Positions 8,749-18,178 of a DNA stretch of 64,000 nt are shown here, in pieces (the first letter of the stretch is position 1; each line of letters begins with the position of its first letter). This stretch comes from Bifidobacterium italicum (GTDB lineage Bacteria; Actinomycetota; Actinomycetes; Actinomycetales; Bifidobacteriaceae). Location: positions 1 to 64,000 of the forward strand of contig NZ_MVOG01000009.1 of the NCBI RefSeq assembly GCF_002286915.1. Direction: 5' to 3'. Under the pieces are notes generated by a model that ran no database searches, was not told where the DNA came from, and saw nothing but the letters and a program-made list of their open reading frames with translations. Made by a program: the position numbers and the translations under genes.

Positions 8749-10878
8749 CTAGCCGATACGCCCTTCGAGGCGCAGGTCGCCGACCGATTCGCCGACGTGC
8801 AGCCGCGCCGCCGGCGCGAGCGCGAACGCCCCCGCCTTGGTGCTCCAGTAGCGCAGCGCCTCGTCTCGCGGCAGCTCGATCGTCACCTGACGGCGTTCGC
8901 CCGGCTCGAGCGCGACCTTCGTAAAGCCGCGCAGTTCGAGCGCCGGACGGTCCTCGCCGGTGCCTTCGAGCGTGACGTAGAGCTGCGGCACCGCCTTGCC
9001 GGCGCGCTCGCCGGTGTTCGTCAGATGGAAGTCGAGGCGGATCATGTCGTCGATCGCACGCACCTGCAGGTCGCCGTAGTCGAAGGTCGTGTAGCCCAGG
9101 CCGTGCCCGAACGGGAAGAGCACCGGCACGTCCTTCGTCTGGTAGTAGCGGTAGCCGACGTAGATGTCCTCGGCGTAGTCGACGTGGCCTTCGAGGCCGA
9201 AGGTGCCGATCGAGTTCGCCGGGCAGTCGGCCAGGCGCACCGGGAACGTCTCGGGCAGGTGCCCGCTCGGGTTGACCGCGCCGAACAGCGTCTCGGCGAG
9301 CGCGAAGCCGCTTTCCATGCCGTTGTACCAATTCCACACGATCGTCGAGGCCTTGGGCTGCCAGGGCATCTCGACCGGCGATCCGGCGACGAACACGAGC
9401 ACGGTGTCCGGGTCGATGTCGAGCAGGCCGTCGATCAGCGCGTCCTGGTCGTACGGAAGCCCCATGCCCTTGCGGTCGTAGGCCTCCAGGTCGTGGTCGT
9501 GGTTGAGGCCGCCGACGAAGATGATCGGGTCGCCGCTCGCCGCGAAGTCGCGGGCCAGCGCGAGGGCCTCGTCGCGCAGCCGCCGGGCGCGTTCAGCCTC
9601 GTCGGCCGACTTGTCGGCGGCGTTCTCGAGGCTGTCCTCCTGCCAGGTGTCGTTCTGGTTGACCTGCGGGGCGTAGTAGCCTTCGGCGTAGGTGATGTCG
9701 ATGTTGCCGCCGACGAAGCCGTTGATGCCGTTGAGCGGCGAGATCTCGTGGATCGCCTTGATGACGGCGGAGCCGCCGCCGAGCGAATGGATGCGGTCGG
9801 CGTTGGCGCCCACGATCAGCAGGCGCGAGATGGCGGAGCGGTCGAGCGGCAGCACGTCGTGGTCGTTGCGCAGCAGCACGATCGATTCGCGGGCGATGTC
9901 GAGCGTCTTGGCCGTGTGCCCGATCGTCGCGTAGGAGCCGGCCTTGCGGCCCTTGCGCGCGTCGTCGAGCATCTTGAGCGCGTCCATGACGGCGAGCACA
10001 TGCTCCACCTTCTCATCGACGAGCGACTCGGCGATCTCGCCGGCCTTCACGGCTTCGAGCAGCGGACGCCCGAAGCGGTAGTCGTCGAAATCGTAGGTGA
10101 CGTTCATGTCGACGTCGATGCCGACGACGGCGCTTTTGGCGGTGTCCTTGATGCCGCCCCAGTCCGACACGACGAGCCCGTCGAAGCCCCATTCGCGGCG
10201 CAGGATCCCGTCCAGCAGCATCGGGGATTCGCAGCACTGCCGCCCGTTGACCTTGTTGTAGGCGCCCATGATCGTCAACGCGCCGGCGTCCTGCACCGCC
10301 GATCTGAACGCGGGCAGGTAGATCTCGCGCAGCGCGCGTTCGGAGATCGTCTCATCGACCTCGAGGCGGTCGGTCTCCTGGCTGTTGGCCGCGTAGTGCT
10401 TCGGGCAGGCGGCCACGTCGGACAGCTGCACGCCTTCGATGTAGGCGTCGCCCTGCACCGCCGTGAGCACCGGGTCCTCGCTCATGTACTCGAAGTTGCG
10501 TCCGCACAGCGGCGAGCGCTTGATGTTGAGCGACGGCCCCAGGATCACGTCCTTGCCGCGCCCGCGCGCCTCCTCGCCGAGCACGCGCCCGGTCTCGAAC
10601 GCGAGCGCCGGGTTCCAGGTCGACGCCACGGCCGATCCGGACGGCAGGTAGCACACCTCGTCGCGCGTGTTGTGCCGGGGCGCCCAGTTGTCGTCGTAGG
10701 TGTCGGCGCGCACGCCCATCGGGCCGTCGTCGAACACCATCTCGGGGATGCCGAGCCGGGGCACGGCGGCCGTGTGGAACAACGCGGCGCCGTGGATCAT
10801 GCCGATCTTCTCCTCGAGCGTCATCTGCTGCGTCAGCTCGCGGGCCTTACGCTTGTTCGCCTCGCTGATCATCGTCAT
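8749..10878 (-). CDS. GH3 beta-glucosidase
   Basis: Cytoplasmic family 3 glycosidase of 709 residues with the usual order: barrel domain, alpha/beta sandwich, C-terminal fibronectin-III-like domain. The nucleophile is Asp239 in FDGLVVSDWGG. Substrate-pocket segments KHYAANSQE and the KRSPLCGRNFEYMSEDP stretch are typical of beta-glucosidases. FPFGHGLGYTTFDYG marks the entry to the Fn3-like domain. AAGGAG sits seven bases before ATG. It lies 49 bases after the GH29 gene and 84 before GH31. In a xyloglucan pathway it would trim unsubstituted glucose from the backbone, alternating with the alpha-xylosidase. Confidence 0.92.
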   Translation of the reverse strand: MTMISEANKRKARELTQQMTLEEKIGMIHGAALFHTAAVPRLGIPEMVFDDGPMGVRADTYDDNWAPRHNTRDEVCYLPSGSAVASTWNPALAFETGRVLGEEARGRGKDVILGPSLNIKRSPLCGRNFEYMSEDPVLTAVQGDAYIEGVQLSDVAACPKHYAANSQETDRLEVDETISERALREIYLPAFRSAVQDAGALTIMGAYNKVNGRQCCESPMLLDGILRREWGFDGLVVSDWGGIKDTAKSAVVGIDVDMNVTYDFDDYRFGRPLLEAVKAGEIAESLVDEKVEHVLAVMDALKMLDDARKGRKAGSYATIGHTAKTLDIARESIVLLRNDHDVLPLDRSAISRLLIVGANADRIHSLGGGSAVIKAIHEISPLNGINGFVGGNIDITYAEGYYAPQVNQNDTWQEDSLENAADKSADEAERARRLRDEALALARDFAASGDPIIFVGGLNHDHDLEAYDRKGMGLPYDQDALIDGLLDIDPDTVLVFVAGSPVEMPWQPKASTIVWNWYNGMESGFALAETLFGAVNPSGHLPETFPVRLADCPANSIGTFGLEGHVDYAEDIYVGYRYYQTKDVPVLFPFGHGLGYTTFDYGDLQVRAIDDMIRLDFHLTNTGERAGKAVPQLYVTLEGTGEDRPALELRGFTKVALEPGERRQVTIELPRDEALRYWSTKAGAFALAPAARLHVGESVGDLRLEGRIG

Positions 10879-10927
10879 TGCCGATCTCCTTCATTCACTT
10901 CGTCATGGTCTGCGGGTCTTGGTGCGG

Positions 10928-12491
10928 CTAGCCGATATGCAATCGGAAGCCGATCGGAGGCGCGGGCTCACCGCCGTTTTGGCCGGTACGGCGCAATCGC
11001 GGCGGCAGCGGCAGATGCAGGCCGTCTTCACGCCGTTCGAAATGCGCCGGGCCTTCGCCAAGCAGCTCGACGCCGGTGATGACGCCGTTGAAGGCCGGCC
11101 GGTGTTCGCCGTCGAAGGCCGCGAAGGTACGGCAGACGAGCTCGTCGGCGCCGGCCGGGTTCAGGCAGAAGCAGTAGAGGTCGCCGTCACGGGTCGTGAA
11201 GCGCCAGTCGTCGGCGGTCCACGGCGTCGGCTCCTGGTCGGCGAACATGCCGGTCTGCGGCTTCGTCGGGCCTTCGCCGCTGATACGCCACGGACGGCTG
11301 CCGTAGATGCCGTCGCCGTTCGCCGCGAGCCAGTCGCCGATGCCTTCGAGCAACGTGCGGTCGCGGTCGTCGATCGAGCCGTCGGCGCATGGGCCGACGT
11401 TGAGCAGCAGGTTGCCGTCCTTGCTCACCGCGTCGATCAGGCTCACGAGCAGCTCGGGCAGCGTCTTGTAGTCGAGCGAGTCGGTGTGGCACCACGAGTT
11501 GCGCGCGATCGCCGTATCGGTCTGCCAGACGAAGGGCGTCGCATCGGCGAATCCGCCGCGTTCGACGTCGACGATGCCGGCGCCCCATGCGAGCGCGTCG
11601 TATTTGTAGCAGATCGCGGCGTCGAGGCCACGCGCGGCCATATGGTCGTAGTAGTAAGGCGGCGAGCCGGCGCAGATACGGCTTGAACGCGCGGTGCTGC
11701 ACCCACCAGTCGAAGTAGAGCAGTTCCGGCAGATACATGTCGATGATCTCGACGTTGCGCGCGAACCAGTCGTCGAGGAATTCCCTGCTCGGCGCGGGAC
11801 GGGAGTCGATGTCGAATTCGTTCGGCTCGGGCGTCATGGCCGGCCAGTAGAAGTCGCCGCGTCCCATCGGCTCGCGCACATCGGAGTCGAAGGCGCGGCC
11901 GTGCCCCATGAACCACCAGTGTTCGGCGCGGTGGTTCGACGTCGTGAACCGCAGACCGTGCGCGATCGCGGCGGCGCGCAGTTCGCCGAGCACGTCGCGG
12001 CGTGGGCCCATCTCGGCGGCGTTCCAGCGCGACAGCCGGCTGCGGTACATCTGAAATCCGTCGTGGTGCTCGCTCACCGGCATGACGTAGCGCGCGCCGG
12101 CGCGGGCGAACAGCGCGCACCATGCGTCGGCGTCGAAGGCCGGCGCCGTGAACATCGGGATGAAGTCCTTGTAGCCGAAGTCGCGCTGCGCGCCGTAAAC
12201 GGCGCGGTGGTGGTCGAATTCCGGGTAGCCTTCGATGTACATGTTGCGCGAATACCATTCGTTGCGGTATCCGGGCACCGTGTACGGCCCCCAATGCGTG
12301 AAGACGCCGAACTTCGCGTCGGCGAACCATGACGGATCGCGGTGCGCGGCGAGCGACGCCCATGTCGCGTCATAGGGGCCGGCGGCGATCGTCGCGTCGA
12401 CGGCGCAGGCGTCGGGCGTCGCGGCCGCGTCGAGTTTCGCCCCGCCTTCGGGCCGGCCTGTGGCATTCGGCTTCGTCGTGTCGTCCATCAT
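10928..12491 (-). pseudogene. GH29 alpha-L-fucosidase, broken by a frameshift
   Basis: Family 29 alpha-L-fucosidase. The first 278 or so residues are read in one frame (GVFTHWGPYTVPGYRNEWYS, SEHHDGFQMY, HRAEHWWFMGHGRA and the nucleophile Asp261 in LLYFDWWVQHRAF). The rest, DHMAARGLDAAICYKYD through NLLLNVGPCADGS, continues in a second frame. The break is at about 11657, where one extra T on the coding strand precedes three TAC codons. Without it the protein would read LAA-YYYDHMAARG and be about 520 residues. The nucleophile lies before the break, but the domain containing the usual acid/base region is lost. GGGGAG precedes a tandem ATGATG. First gene of the glycosidase block. Confidence 0.85.
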
Positions 12492-12594
12492 CGCACTCTC
12501 CCCTTCCCTGTTCTTTGTTCTTCGCCGTCTGCTGGCGCTGCGGGCGCCCAGCGGCCGCCGGACGTGCGCCGTCGGCCGCGACTGTCACATCCAA

Positions 12595-12617
12595 TTTGGT
12601 TCGATGATCGAACCAAA
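12595..12617. promoter_or_regulatory. 23-bp perfect palindrome, probable operator of the glycosidase operon
   Basis: Eleven-base arms TTTGGTTCGAT and ATCGAACCAAA flank one G. It lies 104 bases before the GH29 start and after the importer lipoprotein gene on the minus strand, exactly where a control point for the glycosidase block would be. Length and symmetry fit a TetR, GntR or LacI site. The local candidate is the TetR regulator at 2688. Confidence 0.6.
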
Positions 12618-12745
12618 CGGTGATTCGCAGGGAGCGCCGCATCCCGACGGATGCGACGTTCCCGCGCCGATGGCCGCCGACGCCCGCCGACGGCGGCGAC
12701 CTTCAGTTGCTCAGTTGTGCCGCAAGGAGACGGCGCCCCGGAGTG

Positions 12746-14512
12746 TCACTCCTTGTCCGCGTACTCCTTGACGATCTCCTGACGGGCCTTGATCAGCGCC
12801 TTCGCGTTGTCCTCGTCGACCTTGAGCACCTGCGCGTAGCCGAGGTCGTTGAGCTGCGTGCCCATGTTCTTGAAGGTCGACTGGCATTCGGCCTCGGTCT
12901 TGGCGACGACGGCCTGCCACGACGCGTTGATCACTTCGGTCTTGACCGACGAGCGCAGCGTCGAGATCTGCGAGTCCTCCTCCGGAGGCGTGTAGGTCGC
13001 GCCCGGCGCGACGGCGAGCTTGCCGGCCTTCTCGAGGTATTCGATGTCGGTCTTCGCGCCGCCCATGTGCTTCGACCAGTCCTCGCTCAGCTTCGTCTGC
13101 TTCGCGAGCTGGGTCGCCCACAGCTGCGGGTTGAACGCGGACTTCGTGTCCGGATCGGTGCTGTTCGCGTTCACCGTCTTGAAGTTGAGCGTGGAGATGC
13201 CGTCGTTGTAGGAGCCTCCGCCGTATTCGGCCGGCACCTGCAGACCGTCGGAGTTGAACATCGCCTTCTCGCCGAACTCGTTGAGCTGCGGCTCGCCCTT
13301 GTCGTTGAGCGTCCAGCACATCTCCTTCGGGCATGCGGCGCCGCCCGAGTTGGCCGCCGAGGCGTAGATGCCCTCGGGCGAGTAGAGCCAGTCGATGAAC
13401 TTCGCGAGGCGTTCCTTGTTCTTCGCCTTCGAGCCGATCGCGATGAAGGTGTTGCCGTCGCCCTCCGGCTGGAAGCCCGGCGTGTAGACGTCCATGTCCT
13501 GCAGCGGGGCGAGCATGAAGCCGACGCCCTTCTCCTGGTTCTCGTTGCCGTTCATGCGCGGCTTGCCGAGCCACGACCAGATCGACATGAGCACCTTGCC
13601 GTTCGTCACCTTCGTCGACAGGTTGTCCCAGTTCTGCGTCGTCGATTCCGGGTCGACGAGCCCCATGCGGTCGCACTTGTTGAAGAACTCGATCATCTTG
13701 TCGTAGGCGCTGCCGACCTGGGAGGCCGGGACGATCTGCGAATCCTTGTCGTCGGACGGCACGAGCACCGAATTCTGCGCGAAGTAGCCGTACCACTGCG
13801 AGGCGGCCATCGCGTTCTGCATCATCTCGCCGTCCCAGTCCTTGAACAGCGACACGGCGTAGATGTCGTCGTCGCCGGTCTCCTCGCGCGCCTTGTCCTG
13901 CATCTGCTTGAGCACGTCCGCGAAACCGTCGAGATCCTTGATCTCGGGGTACCCGATCTTCGCGTAGTAGTCCCAGCGGATGTACGGGGCGGCGGCCGGC
14001 TCGATGCCGTCGGCGGACTTCGTCGGCGATTCGTCGGACACGTTGCCCGGCACGCCCCAGACGCCGTCCTGGCCGGCCTGCTTCGTCACGTAGTCCACGC
14101 CGGCCTGGTAGCGCTTGACGTTCGTCATCTTGCCGTAGTACGGCGTCATGTCGGTGATGAGCTTCGACTTGACGAGCTTCTGCAGACGGCCGTTCTGCAT
14201 GCCGACGATGACGAGGTCGCCGAGGTTGCCCGCCGTGGAACGCGTGTCGAACAAGGTGTCGCCGCCGCCGGCCACGTTCGGGGCGATGATGTTGAGCTCC
14301 ATGTTGAACTTGTCCTTGACGATCTTGGCGAACCAGCCCTTCTGGACGCCCTGGTAGTTCGCGGTCGACGAGAACACGTCCACCTTCATGAAGCTGCCGT
14401 CGTCGGGGCCGTCGCTCGCGGAGTCGTTGCCGCCGCAGGCCGCGACGGAGACGAGCATCGCCGCCGAAAGCGTCGCGGCGATTCCCGAGACGATCTTCTT
14501 CCTGATTTCCAT
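12746..14512 (-). CDS. Extracellular oligosaccharide-binding lipoprotein, Lpl type
   Basis: Substrate-binding lipoprotein of a carbohydrate ABC importer, 588 residues. The signal peptide MEIRKKIVSGIAATLSAAML ends in a lipobox with Cys at VSVAAC (about residue 26). The long mature domain is of the LplA-like kind that pairs with LplB/YtcP permeases and binds complex oligosaccharides. AAGGAGG precedes the ATG by seven bases. It is third in its operon, behind both permeases, with no ATPase gene nearby; bifidobacteria usually use a shared ATPase encoded elsewhere. Its position directly before the glycosidase genes suggests it captures the oligosaccharide they degrade. Confidence 0.9.
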   Translation of the reverse strand: MEIRKKIVSGIAATLSAAMLVSVAACGGNDSASDGPDDGSFMKVDVFSSTANYQGVQKGWFAKIVKDKFNMELNIIAPNVAGGGDTLFDTRSTAGNLGDLVIVGMQNGRLQKLVKSKLITDMTPYYGKMTNVKRYQAGVDYVTKQAGQDGVWGVPGNVSDESPTKSADGIEPAAAPYIRWDYYAKIGYPEIKDLDGFADVLKQMQDKAREETGDDDIYAVSLFKDWDGEMMQNAMAASQWYGYFAQNSVLVPSDDKDSQIVPASQVGSAYDKMIEFFNKCDRMGLVDPESTTQNWDNLSTKVTNGKVLMSIWSWLGKPRMNGNENQEKGVGFMLAPLQDMDVYTPGFQPEGDGNTFIAIGSKAKNKERLAKFIDWLYSPEGIYASAANSGGAACPKEMCWTLNDKGEPQLNEFGEKAMFNSDGLQVPAEYGGGSYNDGISTLNFKTVNANSTDPDTKSAFNPQLWATQLAKQTKLSEDWSKHMGGAKTDIEYLEKAGKLAVAPGATYTPPEEDSQISTLRSSVKTEVINASWQAVVAKTEAECQSTFKNMGTQLNDLGYAQVLKVDEDNAKALIKARQEIVKEYADKE

Positions 14513-14629
14513 GAGGAAACCTCCTTGTATCCTTCTAACTTCGGCTCATCGCTGAGCACATCTGGTTGGTTGGTGGTTGGTACGGAAACGTGGATCGGGG
14601 CGGGGAGCCGCACGGCTCCCCGCGTACGG

Positions 14630-15586
14630 TCAGCCCTTGACAGCGCCGAGCATCATGCCCTTGACGAAGAAGCGCTGGAAGAACGGGTAGATGAACATGA
14701 TCGGCAGGACGACGATGACGGAAACGGTCATGCGGATCGCCGTCGGCGTGGCCGCCGTGGCCAGCAGCGCGGCGTTCGCGGCGTTCGCCTTGACCGAGTT
14801 CGCGATCGAGCTCGCTTGGTTGATGTAGGTGTAGAGCAGGTACTGCAGGCTCCACAGCTTCGAATCGGTCATGTAGATCAGCGTGTCCTGGAACGAGTTC
14901 CACTGGTTGACGGCGGAGAAGATCGCCACCGTCGCGAGGATCGGCGTGCACATCGGCAGCACGATCTTCCAGAACACCGTCATCGTGCCGGCGCCGTCCA
15001 CCTCGGCCGCCTCCTGCAGCGACGACGGGATCGACTCGATGTAGGTCTTGACGAGGATGATGTTGAACGGCTGCACGATCGCCGGCAGGATGTAGACCCA
15101 GAAGTTGTTCGTCAGGCCGTAGTTCTTCATCGTGATGAACATCGGGATCAGGCCGGCGTTGAAGTACATCGTGATGACGACGAAGCGGTACCAGAACGAG
15201 CGCTTCCACATCTTCTGCTGCGTGAACATGAAGCCGAGGTAGGCGGAGGCGAGCACGGTGAGCACGGTGCCGATGACGGTGCGGGCCACCGAGATCCACG
15301 CGGACTGCGCCAGGCCGTCGAGGCCGAGCACGGTCTTGTAGTTGTCCCAGTGCAGGCCCTCGATCCTCCAGGTGACATCGCCCGCGGCGGCCGCCTGGTT
15401 GTTCGACAGCGAGTTGATGATCAGGTAGTAGAACGGGTACGTGCAGATCAGCGCGAACAACGTGAGGATGATGATGTTCACGACGTTGTAGATCTTCTCG
15501 CCCTTGGTGCGGCGCATGGCCGGGGAGACGCTCGCCTTGGCCCTCCTCGGCTTCTTGGCGGTCGCAGGTGCTGTTGCGGTTGTCAT
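14630..15586 (-). CDS. ABC importer permease, YtcP/MalG type
   Basis: Inner-membrane permease of 318 residues with six predicted membrane segments. The ATPase-docking EAA loop is visible as SLQEAAEVDGAGTMTVF followed by WKIVLPM. The Lys/Arg-rich cytoplasmic N-terminus ends before segment IYNVVNIIILTLFALICTYP. The C-terminus FFVKGMMLGAVKG is typical of the downstream permease of CUT1 importers. It is the second gene of a three-gene operon, 42 bases after the first permease. Confidence 0.92.
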   Translation of the reverse strand: MTTATAPATAKKPRRAKASVSPAMRRTKGEKIYNVVNIIILTLFALICTYPFYYLIINSLSNNQAAAAGDVTWRIEGLHWDNYKTVLGLDGLAQSAWISVARTVIGTVLTVLASAYLGFMFTQQKMWKRSFWYRFVVITMYFNAGLIPMFITMKNYGLTNNFWVYILPAIVQPFNIILVKTYIESIPSSLQEAAEVDGAGTMTVFWKIVLPMCTPILATVAIFSAVNQWNSFQDTLIYMTDSKLWSLQYLLYTYINQASSIANSVKANAANAALLATAATPTAIRMTVSVIVVLPIMFIYPFFQRFFVKGMMLGAVKG

Positions 15587-15628
15587 GGTAACTCCTTAAA
15601 AACCTTGAACCTTGTCGATTGCCGGGGA

Positions 15629-16693
15629 TCAGACGATGCCCACGCCGCGCGTGCGCTTGGACAGCCAGTTGACGAGCAGCAGCAGGCCGACCGAGACGAG
15701 GGACTTGAGCATCGAGATCGCGGTGCCGAGCGACAGGCTGTTCTGGCCCATGCCGACGTTGTAGACGTAGAGGTCGAGCACCTGGATCCACTTCTGGTTG
15801 AAGGCGTTCTGGAAGACGTAGTACTGGTCCATGCCGTTGTTGAGGAAGTTCGAGATAGACAGCATGAGCAGCACGAAATAGGTCGGCATCAGCTGCGGGA
15901 TCGTCACGTGGATGATCTGCTGGAAGCGGTTCGCGCCGTCCACCTGCGCGGCCTCGTAGAGTTCGGGGTCGATGCCGGCGATGCCCGCGAGGTACATGAT
16001 CGAGCCCCAGCCGAGACCCTTCCACAGGTTCCACAGCAGCATCTTGAGCCAGACCTGGTCGGGCGAGTCGAGGAACTTGATCGGTTCGCTGATGATATGC
16101 AGGTTCTGCAGCAGGTCGTTGACCATGCCGGTCGACGAGAACATCGCGAAGGCGATCGAGTAGACGAGCACCCAGGAGATGAAGTTCGGCAGCGTCGTCA
16201 GCGTCTGGATGAGGTTCTTGAACCATTTCGCGCGGATCTCGTTGAGCGCGATCGCGAAGATGACCGGCAGGAACGACGTGAGGATGTTGAGGCCCGACAT
16301 CGCGAAGGTGTTGAGCAGCACCTGGCCGATCGTGCGCAGCTGCGCCGGGTTCTGCACCATCATCTCGAACCACTGCAGGCCGACGAACTTGCTTTCGGAC
16401 AGCGGGATCGGCGGCTGGTAGTCGTAGAACGCGTAGATCCAGCCGAACAGCGGGACGTAGCTGAACAGGAACACGAGAATCAGCAGCGGGGCCACGTACA
16501 GCCACAGCTTGAACGCATGGCGCTTGTCCACATGGGCTTCGGCGGCCATCTTCGCCGCCTTCTTCGCGGCGCGACGGTCGCGACGGCTCAGTTTGGATCC
16601 CTCGGCGGCCTCGACTTCCCTACCGACGACGGCCGCGGCGCCACCTGTTAAGCCGATGGTCTCATCGGTTTCGGTGCTAGACGACGTCTGCAT
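15629..16693 (-). CDS. ABC importer permease, LplB type
   Basis: First permease of the importer, about 354 residues. A long charged N-terminal tail (Glu, Arg and Lys rich, residues 1-65) precedes six membrane segments. The EAA loop reads ELYEAAQVDGANRFQQIIHV. The start at 16693 is set by AAAGGAGG four bases before ATG; a longer frame to 16738 has no ribosome binding site. It opens the minus-strand operon and is transcribed away from the yesL-like gene, with a strong promoter in the shared intergenic region. Confidence 0.9.
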   Translation of the reverse strand: MQTSSSTETDETIGLTGGAAAVVGREVEAAEGSKLSRRDRRAAKKAAKMAAEAHVDKRHAFKLWLYVAPLLILVFLFSYVPLFGWIYAFYDYQPPIPLSESKFVGLQWFEMMVQNPAQLRTIGQVLLNTFAMSGLNILTSFLPVIFAIALNEIRAKWFKNLIQTLTTLPNFISWVLVYSIAFAMFSSTGMVNDLLQNLHIISEPIKFLDSPDQVWLKMLLWNLWKGLGWGSIMYLAGIAGIDPELYEAAQVDGANRFQQIIHVTIPQLMPTYFVLLMLSISNFLNNGMDQYYVFQNAFNQKWIQVLDLYVYNVGMGQNSLSLGTAISMLKSLVSVGLLLLVNWLSKRTRGVGIV

Positions 16694-16769
16694 CTCTCCT
16701 CCTTTGGAAACTGATGTCAGCGATTCCAAGTCCCGCAACCTCGCGAGGCTTTCTCACTTCTTGTTGAAT

Positions 16770-16798
16770 AGATTATAAACAACGGATTCGTTTGTCAA
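16770..16798 (-). promoter_or_regulatory. Promoter of the Lpl-type importer with an overlapping dyad
   Basis: On the minus strand TTGACA (16798-16793) is followed after 15 bases by TATAAT, or after 17 by TAATCT. Between the boxes lies a near-palindrome ACAAACG-AATC-CGTTGTT, so a repressor bound there would block RNA polymerase. Further upstream, GCGACA (16911-16916) and TGTCGC (16926-16931) form a second, weaker dyad. Confidence 0.55.
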
Positions 16799-17159
16799 AT
16801 CAGATAACGAAGTGCCGCCGCGCGGCGATTTCCCGCCTCCGGAAGCAACGGAGGCCACATACGCTTCCCTGTGGGCTGAAATCATTTTGCGCTGGAACGA
16901 CAGCGTTTCCGCGACACGCAGACACTGTCGCAGTAGACAACATCATTTCTTATTTATATACTTATCAACAAAAGTCGATGTGGACACATAGCCAACCAGC
17001 CGTCCCCACGCCGTTCGACCAGACGACATGCATCGGCATGCAGACATACATATATGTCACCAGACGCGATACGGATACGGCGGATGGACGGCGCGATCGC
17101 ACGGTCCGCGTCGCAGCATGGCCGCGGCGACGCGGCACAGGAAGGAAAAGGAAGCAGCC

Positions 17160-17813
17160 ATGAGGTTCAACACGGAAGCGCCGTTCTGGCAGTTCATGGG
17201 AACGCTCGCGAGATTCACCGCGCTCAATCTCGTCTTCCTCGTCACGCTGCTGCCGATCGTCACGATCGGACCGGCGCAGGCGGCGCTCTACAGCACGCTG
17301 TTCCAATACGACGAGCATGACGACATCAGGCTCGTACATGAATACCTCAAGCGCTTCAAGCGCGAATTCAGACAGGGGCTCATCTCCGGGCTGCTGCTGC
17401 TCGCGCTCGTCGCCGCGCTCGTCTTCGGCCTCGCGTTCTGGGTGGCCTGGGACACCGACGCCGCCTACGTTCCGCTGATCGTCCTCGTCGCCGCCACGGT
17501 CGCCGTGCTGTTCCTCGCCGAATACCTCTTCCCGCTGCAGGCGCGCTTCGACAACTCGATCGGCCGCACCTGGAAGCTCGCCGCGATGTTCCCGTGGCGC
17601 GCCTTCGCCTGCTCCTTCGCACTCGTCGGCATCGACGTCGTCGCGCTCGGGCTGGCCTATTTCATCCCGTTCATCCGCGTGCTCATGCTCATCTTCGGCA
17701 TGAGCTGGGTCGCCTACGCGAAGTCGCTCGTCCTGCTGTGGGGCTTCCGCAAGTACGGCGGCTACGGCGAGGTCGAGCGCCCCACCTTCGTGAACGCCAA
17801 CTCCGGGCTGTGA
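17160..17813 (+). CDS. YesL-like (DUF624) membrane protein
   Basis: Small integral membrane protein of 217 residues, family DUF624/YesL. Members accompany Lpl-type oligosaccharide importers in Firmicutes and actinobacteria; the function is unknown. The N-terminal signature is FWQFMGTLARFTALNLVFLV; four or five hydrophobic segments follow. The start is given by AAGGAAG before ATG at 17160. It is transcribed divergently from the importer operon and shares its 466-base regulatory region. Confidence 0.8.
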   Translation: MRFNTEAPFWQFMGTLARFTALNLVFLVTLLPIVTIGPAQAALYSTLFQYDEHDDIRLVHEYLKRFKREFRQGLISGLLLLALVAALVFGLAFWVAWDTDAAYVPLIVLVAATVAVLFLAEYLFPLQARFDNSIGRTWKLAAMFPWRAFACSFALVGIDVVALGLAYFIPFIRVLMLIFGMSWVAYAKSLVLLWGFRKYGGYGEVERPTFVNANSGL

Positions 17814-17899
17814 TTCCCCGTCAGGCACCGCGCCATATGCCGAGACGGACACCCGGTGAACAATCCCCCAAGACTTACCCTTCCCCTTTCCTCAACAAC

Positions 17900-17928
17900 C
17901 GGCCGCAGCGTTTCCTCCGCTGCGGCCG
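17900..17928 (+). terminator. Terminator-like hairpin after the yesL-like gene
   Basis: Eleven-base arms CGGCCGCAGCG / CGCTGCGGCCG with a 7-base loop, followed by a pyrimidine run CTTTCCTTTCC. It lies 87 bases after the stop. The remaining bases to 18178 show no gene; they should hold the dedA promoter, but no clear -35/-10 pair was found. Confidence 0.6.
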
Positions 17929-18178
17929 CTTTCCTTTCCGGACCCAGGTACCCCCTCCCGACCTCCTTCGTGACCACTTCGCGACCGGACCATCGCACAC
18001 CCGTCCGACTCCGTTTACAACCGACCCTCTTCGCGACCGACTTCCCCGTCCGCCCCGCCGACTGGGACGGCCGAGACGTATCCGCTCCGCCCGTATGGCT
18101 GCCGTGCTATTGATATATGTCGGTAATAGGTAACGAATGGTCACGGCGCATCCGCGTCCTCACTCGTCAAGGATTTCC

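Noticed and set aside
11640-11675. Programmed frameshift in the fucosidase gene
   Set aside because: No slippery heptamer followed by a stem-loop was seen, and GH29 enzymes are not known to use recoding. A mutation or sequencing error is simpler.
12620-16651. Plus-strand open frame of 1343 codons opposite the importer genes
   Set aside because: Same effect: it mirrors three well-supported minus-strand genes and has the composition of a reverse-complement frame.
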